In this document: positions 54,679-64,000 of the stretch, in pieces
Layout: every line of letters starts with the position of its first letter
Numbering within the stretch: position 1 is the first letter of the stretch
Assembly: GCA_036346275.1 (NCBI GenBank)
Contig: CM070730.1
Location: forward strand, 1,116,309-1,180,308
Direction: 5' to 3'
Length of the DNA stretch: 64,000 nucleotides
DNA from: Otatea glauca
Lineage: Eukaryota; Streptophyta; Magnoliopsida; Poales; Poaceae
Made by a program: the position numbers and the translations under genes
The notes under the pieces: generated by a model
What the model saw: the letters and a program-made list of their open reading frames with translations, nothing else
Told to the model about the DNA's origin: nothing
Databases searched by the model: none

Positions 54679-57300
54679 TTGCTATCGAGAAAACTAGGCG
54701 GCGTCACTCAAAAATCCGCCTGCCGGCGGTCAGCATACAGGAGATACGGTGTAGCGAGCGAGGTAAGCCGATATCTGCCTGCTCAAGCCGAATTATCGGC
54801 TATGATTAATCAGTCTGTGCATCACGCTTTGATAAACCAATCATCGGCTCTCGTGACAACGCTTAAGCCGATGATAGCAAATAGCGTTAAATCTATAGCC
54901 CAGGAGTTGGCCTCGTCAGGAAGTCTGCTCGACCCATTGCAAGCTCTGCCGAATTATCCTATTTTTTCAGTATCACAAAACACGCAGAGCACAACGGCCG
55001 ATCCTAAATCATCGGCTGTAACTTCACCTCCCACCATGATGCCCACACAACCCACGATCATATTGCCTAGGGACCCTCGATCAAGTGGAGTAAGTCATTA
55101 TCACTCCTACACCGACGCTGCTAATTTAGACGCATCGACCAATTTGCCGCCGTCGGCTCCGTTCTATGCTTTTCCCAATCGGTTTCACGGTAGATTGGCT
55201 CAAAATTCCCAAGAGCCTACCGCTTAGGAACCCAGGTCCACACAGGGTAGTAACATACTCAGAACCATTTGTCCCAGTGCCGGAACCTCAAGTCAGACGT
55301 AATCGGCACGAGCAGTATGGTCGCGCACCGGAAGGACAGCGTAATTGGCAACCCGAGCTCGCACTCGGGGGGCAGAACGCCGATTATGACAGATATTATC
55401 AAGGGCCTGCTATGGTCGATAATGCTAATTGGGCGTCGGATCTGCCGTTTTGAGGACCAATTCGGCATACAACCAAAAGGAAAGGTTATCGGCTATAGAA
55501 AGCCGTATCCCGATTACAAAGATCGCATGCCCTACCCTCATAACTTCAGAGTTCCAGACTTCGCCAAATTCTCAGGGGATGATTCTATCACCACCCTGGA
55601 ACACGTTGGACGCTTTATCGCGCAATGCGGTGAAGCGGCCCAGTCCGACGGGCTTAAAATTAGACTATTTCCGTTGTCTCTGTCTGGGGCAGCGTTTACT
55701 TGGTTCACTTGCTTGCCTCCGAATTCGGTCCATTTATGGAACGATTTGGAAAGCCGATTTCATGAATACTTCTTTTCAAGCAGTTTGGAGCTCAGGATTT
55801 CAGATCTAAGTTCTGTACGCCAAAAGTTTGGGGAATCGGTAACGGATTACGTCAAGAGATTTAGAGAAATTAGGAATCGGTGTTTTAGCGTCACATTGCC
55901 TGACAACCAACTTGCCGATTTAGCATTTCAAGGTTTGATTCCGCGCTTAGGAGAAATTCGGAGGACAAGAATTCACCGACCTTAGCCACTTATTGCATCG
56001 CGTATCGGCTCAAGAAAGCCGATTCACTGATAATAAAGTGTTCAAAGACAGATTTAAAAATAGCAATAACAAAGAAAAGGACAAGGCTAAAGTCAATATG
56101 GTTGAGTATTGTCCAAGTGACTCATCGAAGGCGAGGAAGCGAAATAAACATAGCGAATGGGTAAAAGGATCCAAAAGTCCTTAGTATGTTCTTAGCTTAA
56201 GCCGACTAGGAACAAGTCGGAGGCTAAGTACTCTTCGATGTTTCTAAGTGCGATCGTATTTTTGATTTATACGCAAGAAAAGATAATACGATTGCGGAGG
56301 GGCATGTGATCCGTTGCGATGAGATCAAGAAACACAGGTATTGCAAGTGGCATCATTCTTATTCGCATAACACTAATGACGCAATATCTTGTCAACAGTC
56401 CAATCGCTATTGAGGATGGTCGGTTGAAGTTTGCTGATGAGCCGACCATGCAAGTTGATGTTGATCCGTTTCCCATCAACATGGTACAGTGTTCGGCTAA
56501 AGGAAAAGAGCCGATGCACGACGAGCAGAAAAAGGATCGACAAGTCAACATCCAATCAAGCTCGAATGGTGATCAAGCACTGAAGATGACAATCGGCTCT
56601 TTACAAATAGAAGCCGATCGTGAAGGAAAAAATTCAAGAACCATCAAACCCAAGGGGAATCCTCAGGTAGGTAAATGGTACAAAGCAGAAAAGTCTCCAT
56701 TAAGGCAGCCAGCGAAAAGGTCAGGACCAACATTTTTACAATTAATGGAGAAATACGAGAGGATGAATAGCCGACCACGGTATAAGGCTCGCCGGTCGGA
56801 TAACTTGTACCGCACCGAGAATGTGAAAAGGGCACATAGAAGGTGTCCCTTTTGGCAGTTTTGCTGGGAAAGAGGAGTAGCGTTGCCATCACCATACACC
56901 TGCCCGATGGAACATTATCCCCAAGGCGATTGGCCAAGGCAATCGACCGAGAGATAAATTTGTCTGGGCGATTAGAGAGCAAGCGAAGTGATGAAGGCCC
57001 GTCTACGAGAGAATATCAAACGGATCAAGAACCGAGCCAAATCAAGACACACAAGCCAGTTCTAATCAAGAAGATTTGGTGGTCAAATCTGAAGCCGATG
57101 GAGCCCAAACCCGGTGGTGTCCATCGGCTGAGCCGATCACAGCGACAGCGGCTTCAGAGGCTAAGGACGCAAGAAATCCGTGAAGCCGATGCTGAAAAAG
57201 CAGAGAGGCGAAGCGTTTAATGAACCGTCCAATCAAATCGTCAAGAAAGAGTGGAAAAGAAAAGAACAAGCGAAGAAGATTTGAATCGGTGATGACTTGA
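54679..57300 (+). pseudogene. Gyp-3 gag and gag-pol linker
   Basis: The N-terminal frame (54679-55225) holds QSVHHALINQSSALVTTLKP and a Pro/Ser-rich stretch. After a shift, 55500-55970 gives the gag domain: MPYPHNFRVPDFAKFSGDD, FTWFTCLPPNSVHLWNDLES and VTDYVKRFREIRNRC. RYCKWHHSYSHN at 56338 is the remnant of a zinc knuckle whose last cysteine is lost by a one-base change. An acidic/Lys-rich linker follows to about 57220. Several frameshifts. Confidence 0.75.
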
Positions 57301-57329
57301 TTCTCCCATGATTGGGATGACACCCTCCC

Positions 57330-57940
57330 ATGGATATTAACATGGTGTTCACGTTCGGTGAGTTCAAAATCATAAGCGAATCGGCCAGAAAAAGCGGTTG
57401 CTCGGTTGTGTTACGGCGTCATGAGTGCCATATTCGAAACCTAAAGATGATCATCGGCATCGAAGCCATTGTATCTAAAAGGATACATAAATGGCAAGCC
57501 GATATCAAGAATCTTTGGTAGACGGAGGGGCCACGATGAACTCGATGCCATACGACATGCAAAAAGCGGGTAAGTCGATGAAGACTTAATTAAAACTAAC
57601 ATAGTTCTAAGCGACTTCACAGGCGACCCCACGGAGGCAAAGGGTGTCATAGTCCGAGTATTGTCGGTAGCAAGACCTTGCCGGCGGCGTTCTTTATGTC
57701 GATGCCAAAGGAAACTACGATATCTTGCTCGATCGGGATTGGATTCATGCCAACTGCTGTATTCCGTCGACCATGCATCAAGCACTTGTACAGTGGAACG
57801 GAGAAGAAGTCGAAGTCGTCACAGCTGACACATCGGCCCATATCGCCATGGCTAGCTCTGACGCGAATTGGCAACACGAAGAAGCTGGCTGCATATTGGG
57901 AAAGGCGCTGGACAACTGTGATTTCATCTGTGTAAGCTAA
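57330..57940 (+). pseudogene. Gyp-3 aspartic protease
   Basis: VDGGATMNSMPYDMQKAGKS (57520) preserves the Asp-Gly-Gly-Ala loop (Asp-Thr/Ser-Gly in classical retropepsins). VLSDFTGDPTEAKG follows, then LLDRDWIHANCCIPSTMHQA (57721). Stops and shifts lie between these blocks. It sits directly before RT as expected. Confidence 0.75.
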
Positions 57941-58005
57941 TCAGGACTCATGCCGATCAATGTCAAGTCGGGCACTTTTGATCGGGCAAATGAAGTGTTA
58001 CGCCG

Positions 58006-58905
58006 ATGGGGACAAGAAAAGCGCTAAAGGGGTTGCAGGATAAAATGCAAAGCTATCGGCAAACAACGGATAGCTACGAAGCCATAGAAGACTTTGAAGA
58101 AATTGAAAAGTTAGGTCAAGGTTTTGCATCCACCGATTTGTTTGAAGAAGTAGATATAGGTAGTGGTGATAGAAAAAGACCAACTTTTGTTAGTGCAAGT
58201 TTAGATGTAAAGTACAAAGAAAAACTGATAAAAATCCTTAGAAATTATAAGGATTGTTTTGCTTGGGAATATCATGAGATGCCCGGATTAAGCCGTCAGC
58301 TGGTGGAACATCGGCTACCTATAAAATCGGGCTATCGGTCGTTTAAACAGTATCCTAGGCATTTCAATCCAGCCTTGCACCAAATTATAAAAGAAGAGAT
58401 AGAACGGTTGTTGAAAGTGAAATTTATCAGGCCTTGCCGATATGCGGAGTGGATTTCCAACATTGTTCCTGTTATGAAGAAAAATGGAAAGCTTCGAGTA
58501 TGCGTCGACTTTAGAGATTTGAACAAGCGGCGCCTAAAAGATGAATATCCGATGCCAATAGCCGATATGCTCATCGATCTTTGCGTCGGGGAACAAGATC
58601 ATAAGTTTTCTAGATGGTAATGTTGGGTATAACCGGATACTCATGGCGAAGCCGATATCAGAAGACGACTTTGGATGTCACGGTGCAATAGGATTGTTCG
58701 AGTGGGCGGTGATGACTTTCGAAGAACGGCTGGAGCAACATATCGCGAGCAATGAATCGATCTTTCATGACTTAATCGGCCACATTGTCGAAATTTATAT
58801 TAATGACGTAGTAGTAAAATCTCTGAAGATTTGCGGCACTTGGCCGACTTAGAAAGAGTTTTAAGAACATAAGATCGCACGGCCTAAAGATGAATCCTTT
58901 CAAGT
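58006..58905 (+). pseudogene. Gyp-3 reverse transcriptase with altered active site
   Basis: Frame 58006-58618 has KDCFAWEYHEMPGLSRQLVE, a YRSFKQYPRHFNPALHQIIK block, and VMKKNGKLRVCVDFRDLNKR. After a shift come NVGYNRILMAKPISEDD and GAIGLFEWAVMTF. The catalytic box reads YINDVVVKS instead of the family YIDDVVVKS, so the first metal-binding Asp of the pair is replaced by Asn. The NAGATYQR-type segment next to it is also degraded. A shift after 58850 ends the frame. Confidence 0.82.
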
Positions 58906-59581
58906 GCGCGTTAGGCGTGTCAATTTGGGCAGTTTAGGCTTCATGGTGCATGAAAGGGGAATTGAAGTCAGTCAAATGAGGGTCAGAGCTATAGCCAATA
59001 CCAAACCACCGACATGCAAGAATGAGTTACAAAAGTTGGTCGGCAAAATTAACTATCTCCGTCGGTTCATCTCAAACCTCTTTGGAAGGATTCGTGCTTT
59101 TACTCCATTGCTAAAATTAAAGGACAATGAAGAATTTATATGGGGAGCCAATCAGCAGAAGGCTTTCGATGAAATTAAAAGGTATTTGTCCAACCCTCCG
59201 ATTCTGTTGCGCCTCAAAAGGGGTTCCTTCAGACTATATGTCTCGGCTGAAGAAGATACTATTGGAGCTGTTTTGGCGCAAGAGGTGCATGGTAAAGAAA
59301 GGGTTATCTTTTATTTAAGCCGACGGTTGCTAGACACAGAAATCAGGTACCCTTTTATCGAGAAATTATGTTTATCTTTGTACTTCTCGTGCACGAAGTT
59401 AAGGCATTACATATTAGCATCGGCTTGCAAAGTGATCTGCAAAACCGATGTTATAAAATATATATTGTCAGCTCCTATTCTACGAGGTCGACTTGGCAAA
59501 TGGGCTTACGCCTTGGTCGAGTTCGACTTATCATATGAATCGGCCAAAGCAGTCAAAGGACAAGTCCTAGCGATTTTATAA
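58904..59581 (+). pseudogene. Gyp-3 first RNase H domain (connection plus RNH)
   Basis: One long open frame, read from a non-ATG codon: GFMVHERGIEVSQMRVRAIA and LQKLVGKINYLRRFISNLFG (end of RT thumb and connection), then RLYVSAEEDTIGAVLAQEVH, a VIFYLSRRLLDTEIRYPFIE block and LRHYILASACKVICKTD. As in other Tat elements the first RNase H lacks the full set of catalytic acids. Confidence 0.78.
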
Positions 59582-59596
59582 CGAGGAAATAACACA

Positions 59597-60004
59597 GTGG
59601 CAAACTTAGTCTCGGTCGCACCATGGCGTTTGTTCTTTGACGGATCGATATGCGGGAAGGTGATGGTATCGGCATTGTACTCACCACACCCAAAGGGCAT
59701 AACTCAATTTGCATTACGGCTATATAGCCGATGTTCAAACAACCGGGCCGAGTCTGAAGCATTGCTCAAAGGCCTGCAATTGTTGGAAAATATTGGGGTC
59801 AGTGCTGTTGAGGCATATGGTGACTCACTGTTGGTTGTACAGCAAGTGAAGGGATTGTACCTATGTCGAGATGGAGTGTTACTGAAGTATTTAGAACAAT
59901 GTTTAGAAATCATCGGTTCTTTTACATCGTTTTCTATCGGTCATGTTCCTCGTGAATTGAGCGATAGAGCTAATGCTTTAGCCCAACAAGCATCGAGGAT
60001 ATAA
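59597..60004 (+). CDS. Gyp-3 second (archaeal-like) RNase H domain, intact stretch
   Basis: An uninterrupted frame (non-ATG start, part of the original polyprotein) with WRLFFDGSICGK, NNRAESEALLKGLQLLENIG, EAYGDSLLVVQQVKGLY and HVPRELSDRANALAQQASRI. These supply the four conserved acidic positions (Asp, Glu, Asp, Asp). RNase H of this kind is the hallmark of the Tat lineage and probably carries out the RNase H function in these elements. It ends at TAA 60002. Confidence 0.8.
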   Translation: MANLVSVAPWRLFFDGSICGKVMVSALYSPHPKGITQFALRLYSRCSNNRAESEALLKGLQLLENIGVSAVEAYGDSLLVVQQVKGLYLCRDGVLLKYLEQCLEIIGSFTSFSIGHVPRELSDRANALAQQASRI

Positions 60005-60232
60005 AGATTTTGGCCAAAGTCGAGACCGAGGCGATAGACAAAGCGTTATGTGCACGATATCGCCCGATTGAGAAGCGCAAATTAAAGATTATCTAATCGA
60101 TCCATCCAAGCCGACGGAACGAAAGATACGGCGGCAAGCGTTGAAATACGTTGTTATGAACGATATACTATATTATTGAACTATGGAAGGTTTGTTGTTA
60201 AGATGTCTTGGTACTGAAGAAGGCGGGTAGCG

Positions 60233-61324
60233 ATGGGTGAAGTACACGAAGGCATTTGTGGTTCTCATCAATCGGCGCATAAGATGAAATGGGTGCTCAG
60301 ACGGACAAGTTATTTTTGGCCGACGATGCTGGAAGATTGTTTCAAGTATTATAAAGGATGTCAGACATGTCAGAAGTTTGGCAACATACAACTAGCACCA
60401 GCATCGGCTTTACATCCGATTATCAAACCGTGGCCGTTCAGGGGTTGGGGAATAGATATAATCGGCCAAATATTTCCTGCTTTGAGTAAAGGCCACAAGT
60501 TTATTTTGGCCGCAACCGATTACTTCTCAAAGTGGGTCGAGGCTATACCACTTAAAAAGGTGACCAGTGTTGAGGCAATTGGTTTTGTGAATGAACATAT
60601 CGTCAATAGGTTTGGAATACCACAAACAATCACGACCGATTAAGGTACGGTATTAATGTCTAACGAATTTCAGAATTACGCGACGAGTTTAGGGATCAAA
60701 TTGTTAAATTCTTCCCCATACTACGCTCAGGCTAACGGACAAGCCGAGTCGTCCAATAAAACACTAATCAAGTTCATCAAAAGAAAAATTGATGAGAAGC
60801 CAAGGAATTGGCACTCAACTCTATCGGAGTCGCTTTGGGCCTATCGGTTATCCTACCACGGAGCGACGAAGCTTTCACCTTACCAATTGGTGTACGGACA
60901 AGAAGCCGTTCTACCCGTAGAGATCAACATTGAATCGATACGAACAGCCAGGCAAAACGGGTTGTCGGCTCAAGAATACAATGATTTAATGATCGACAAC
61001 TTGGATGAGTTAGCAGAGTTACGTTTGTCTACGCTCGATCGGCTCAAGAAGAATAAGATCAGAGTTGCAAGGGCATATAATAAAAAAGTCATGCCTAAGT
61101 CTTTCGATCTAGCCGATTTGGTATGGAAAACAATATTGCCTGTTGGTTCGAAAGACCACCATTTTGGGAAATGGTCACCTACGTGGGAAGGGCCATACAA
61201 AATTAATCGGCTAGTCGGCGGAAACTTGTACTTACTAGAAACGCTAGAAGGGTATGTATTGCCAAAAGCTATTAACGGGAAATACTTGAAGAAATACTAC
61301 CCTAGTGTTTGGATTAGAGCCTAA
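60233..61324 (+). pseudogene. Gyp-3 integrase with one nonsense codon
   Basis: Zinc-binding end: HEGICGSHQSAHKMKWVLR and CFKYYKGCQTCQKFG (His, His, Cys, Cys). Core: first Asp in WGIDIIGQIF, second Asp in TITTD followed by a TAA at 60641 where this family has a Gln codon, Glu in GQAESSNKT. The frame continues unchanged for another 222 residues through ESLWAYRLSYHGATKLSPYQ, LVYGQEAVLPVEIN and the C-terminal WEGPYKINRLVGGNLYLLE, ending at TAA 61322. The single stop and open flanks suggest this region is the youngest or least damaged part of Gyp-3. Confidence 0.88.
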
Positions 61325-61503
61325 CCGACTAAAGATCATGCTCAGAGCCAAGATTAACACGATGCTGTTAATCGGCTGAAAGGATTGCAAACTCAGAAGA
61401 TATAAGCAAAATATAAATCGGTTAAACAGCCGATTATAAACATAGCAAAATTACAAAACATTCAAAGTATTTTAGCAAGCATTTTGGAACGGCCAATGAA
61501 GTT

Positions 61504-63900
61504 TTACATCCCAGAACCTGGGAGTCGTGCACCTAAAGCCGATAAAGCTCCAGCTGCCTTAGCTATAGTTTCCTGTACCTCATCCAGGATTCTGTCATCT
61601 TCTGTTGCACTGCCTGGAATGGGTACAAGTTTGGCCGACTGCTCTTTGAAGGATGCCACAGCCGATGCTATTTCTATCTTCTGCTTCTTGGCGGCCGATG
61701 ATGTTTTTTCAAAGGAATCTTGGCCTTCAGCGATGAGTTTCATTGTCTTCGACAGTTCATCCTCAAGAAATTTCTTAGTGGTCTCCAATTTCTGAAGAGA
61801 AGATTTGTTAGCCTTCAGAGAGTCCATGGTTGCATCAAATTTTTTCTTTTTCGCCTTTGTCTCTGCGTTTTATCAAGGATCCTCTGGTCGGCTTCTTGGG
61901 CTGTTCTCTTTGCCTTCCTTTCTTGAGCTGCCTCCACCAAAGCCTTTTTCTCGTCCAGATGGCACACTTCGAGCAGTGCAGCCATGGCCTCTGGTGGTAG
62001 ATCAGTTTCAACTGCAGCCATGGCATCTCGAATCGGCTGAATGTTATTTAGGATCTCCGATTGCGGCCTTGACACTAAATCAAACAGCTTGTTAAGGCGC
62101 TCTTGCATTCCAGGAGCCGATGAGACTACTGGCGATCGTCTTTTGAAGCGCGATGATTTTTGAATTTCGAAATATAATCATCGGTGCAAAGATCTCTGGA
62201 TCATCAAGTCGATAGATTGAAGCCGAGGATGTTGGATGGATCGAGAGGTTTACGGGGCTACGGCGATTCTTTGGTGTTGGTATCGGCTGAGGAGACAATG
62301 ACTCTTTGGCCGATATGTCTGGTAAGCTGGCCAGAATGTTAGCCACTTGTGCTGATGCGGTAGGCTAAAAGAAGAAAGAACATAATGAAAACCGATGGAT
62401 TAAATCAAGATCTGTAAAATTTGAGATGGAAAAATACGAGCGAGAGGCCGATCCGTGCGGTGAACTTTCGCCACTTTGTTCCTGTGGCTTGGAGTATTTT
62501 TTCTTGGTAGGAACTTTAGTGGACTTCGGCTTCTTCTTTTCTGAATATCCATCGGCTGGAAAGTTAGTTAATGAAAGAATGGAAAGGAACAAAAGATGAT
62601 CGGGCATAACTTACTTGGTTGTTGTTGTCTTTCCAAATCAGACAATGATGGGCTTTGAACGCCCAGGGAACCAGATGTATAACCGGTAAGGGCAGTCGCC
62701 TTATGCGGTCGTTTCTCTTTACTGGCTGAAGGGACGTCGATCGGCTTCTTACCAGCAGCTTTGTTCTACAAAGAAAAAGGATAGAGAGATGAGATGAGCT
62801 CATATGGGCTATGATAAAGAAGAGTAAAATTGACTAATACCTCGCCAGTAACACCTACAAGACTCGTATTATCGTATCCAGAGCTTGATTCATCACTTGA
62901 ATCGGTATCCAAAGAAACCATCGACTCAGGCAGATCTGGGAAAAGGGCAGCAATAATAGCCGATGAAGAACGGTCAAGGAGAAGCGCTTCCGCAATTGAA
63001 GACCACCACGCAGAATATCGGCTAGACCGACGGTATTCAAAACAAAGTGCGGCAAGGATCGATTTGCAAATCATCGGCTATTTTCAAAACCATATTGGTT
63101 GCAGCTAAAGATCGTACTCTGGTCCTGGGTGTACTAAATCAAGGAGTGAAAGGTTGGGGATCATCTGGCCGAAACCCAATTGTCTAGCAAAGACGGAAGG
63201 ATGGTAGAACTCATAAGAGGGCTGGAAGGTACGGTTTCTTGTATTAAAGCCGACATGCAAGACACAGGAGAAATAAAATTTTAAAGAAATCTAGAGTCGA
63301 TTCCGGCATCTCAGAGCTGTCGAGTCCAAATGAAGAAATGAAGGCCATTCAAAATCGGCTGCGCTGGTATAACTGAAGAAATCTTGTTGGCTAAAATCAT
63401 TGTTATCCAAGTTTAGAAAGAAGGATAAGTATTTTCTTAGGCCAATCGGAGAAATCTTCTTGCTGCCAGAACACATGATGTATCTTTCACCATAAGATCG
63501 GTGGCTCAGATTCGAGGCGCATTTTCCGTGTGTCCTCGCGAGAAATCTTGAGTCTTCGAGGATCTAATTTGAAAGATCGGCTAAATAAGCAATATAACCA
63601 TACTTGGATGAACCAGAGAGGACCGCCTACGTTGCCGATGCAAAATCTGGCAAACCCAGTAAAAAGACGACTCCTAATCACGTGCATCATATGACAAACT
63701 GCTCCCACAAACATTTTTCCCAAAGCTAGCCAACGGCCTTCTACCAACCGTTCTGCTATTAGCTGATATACTTGTGTTGGTCCCAAAGAAGCACCGCAAA
63801 ACAAAAATCGATCTAACCACAAGTTCAGAAAAGCAACATGTTCTTCATCTGATACCGGCCCGTTCACTTTATTATTGTTATTGATATACTTGCGCCAGCC
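61504..63900 (-). pseudogene. Antisense plant-mobile-domain/coiled-coil gene in Gyp-3 (5' part may lie outside)
   Basis: Read from right to left: HVAFLNLWLDRFLFCGASLG, a GPTQVYQLIAERLVEGRWLA block and GNVGGPLWFIQVWLYCLFSR (63487-63867), which is the plant mobile domain (PMD, aminotransferase-like). Then RKYLSFFLNLDNNDFSQQD (63300-63430) and, in another frame, a YEFYHPSVFARQLGFGQM-like piece near 63200. Exons with plausible introns follow: donor CCAAGTAAGTTATG near 62612, acceptor TTTCCAG near 62560, acceptor TTTTAG near 62366. The C-terminal part (61504-62108, one shift near 61820) is a Glu/Lys/Ala-rich coiled coil: QERLNKLFDLVSRPQSEILN, LKANKSSLQKLETTKKFLED. It sits where Tat elements carry antisense frames and starts beyond or near the window end. 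Confidence 0.7.
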
Positions 63901-64000
63901 TTCTCCTTTGGATTAAATGAGCTTGTATTTTGGTTTGCCACTATAAGCCGATATCTGTTCGCCATCTGGCCTAAGGCAACACAATTGGGCTATATCCATA

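Larger units (their letters stand above)
53853..64000 (+). mobile_element. Gyp-3: Tat-like Ty3/gypsy retrotransposon, 3' end outside the window
   Basis: 5' LTR (about 53853-54500), gag, protease, RT, RNase H, second RNase H and integrase on the plus strand, then an antisense plant-mobile-domain gene. It differs from Gyp-1/2 in sequence and base composition (AT-richer, rich in ATCGGC/GCCGAT), so it is a separate family. The second RNase H has its acidic residues in place. RT and integrase carry disabling changes. The 3' LTR must lie beyond 64000. Confidence 0.85.

Overview
This is a transposon-dense stretch of a plant nuclear genome, most probably a grass and perhaps Oryza or a close relative. 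Evidence for a grass is the mix of elements: BARE/RIRE1-like Copia, Sirevirus-like and Tat-type Ty3/gypsy LTRs, large-LTR elements starting TGTAACA, En/Spm (CACTA) elements with TNP2 and Ulp1-like genes, and hAT relics. The species cannot be fixed from the sequence alone. I see no intact host gene. Recognisable coding DNA is transposon-derived and decayed, except for a captured fragment of an ATG18/WIPI autophagy gene.

Layout. 1-5759: the 5' part of a decayed Tat-like gypsy element on the minus strand (Gyp-1), inserted into an oppositely oriented LTR of the same kind (5760-6410). 6411-7379: 3' end of a hAT element. 7380-8184: LTR-like and retroposed-looking DNA. 8518-8986: a 266-bp tandem duplication, interrupted by a small LTR element (8987-13701, TSD TGTAG) that carries the ATG18 fragment and itself hosts a Sirevirus-like solo LTR (TSD CAAAC) and a hAT MITE (TSD GTTGAAAC). 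13702-24089: a BED/hAT gene relic split by two head-to-head 4-kb solo LTRs (TSDs GTGCA and CAACT), one of which hosts a Copia solo LTR (TSD GTTAG). 24500-26010: a repeat element with CGAAATTTCG-rich ends and a tandem array of about 172 bp. 26100-29460: MITEs, a CACTA terminus relic, a 669-bp foldback and microsatellites.

29464-53538: one CACTA element delimited by its inverted ends and an ATT target duplication. It holds an internally deleted TNP2 transposase relic, a nested near-complete Tat gypsy element (Gyp-2, 32557-43731, TSD GAATG), a 41-bp minisatellite, an internal cluster of subterminal repeats, another 4-kb solo LTR, and decayed Ptta-like and Ulp1-like genes. 53853-64000: a third Tat-like gypsy element (Gyp-3), missing its 3' end. 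Its reverse transcriptase has a changed active site and its integrase a nonsense codon. An antisense plant-mobile-domain/coiled-coil gene lies downstream of pol.

The genes do not form a pathway. The window is best read as an insertion stratigraphy in which most events can be ordered from nesting and exact target-site duplications.
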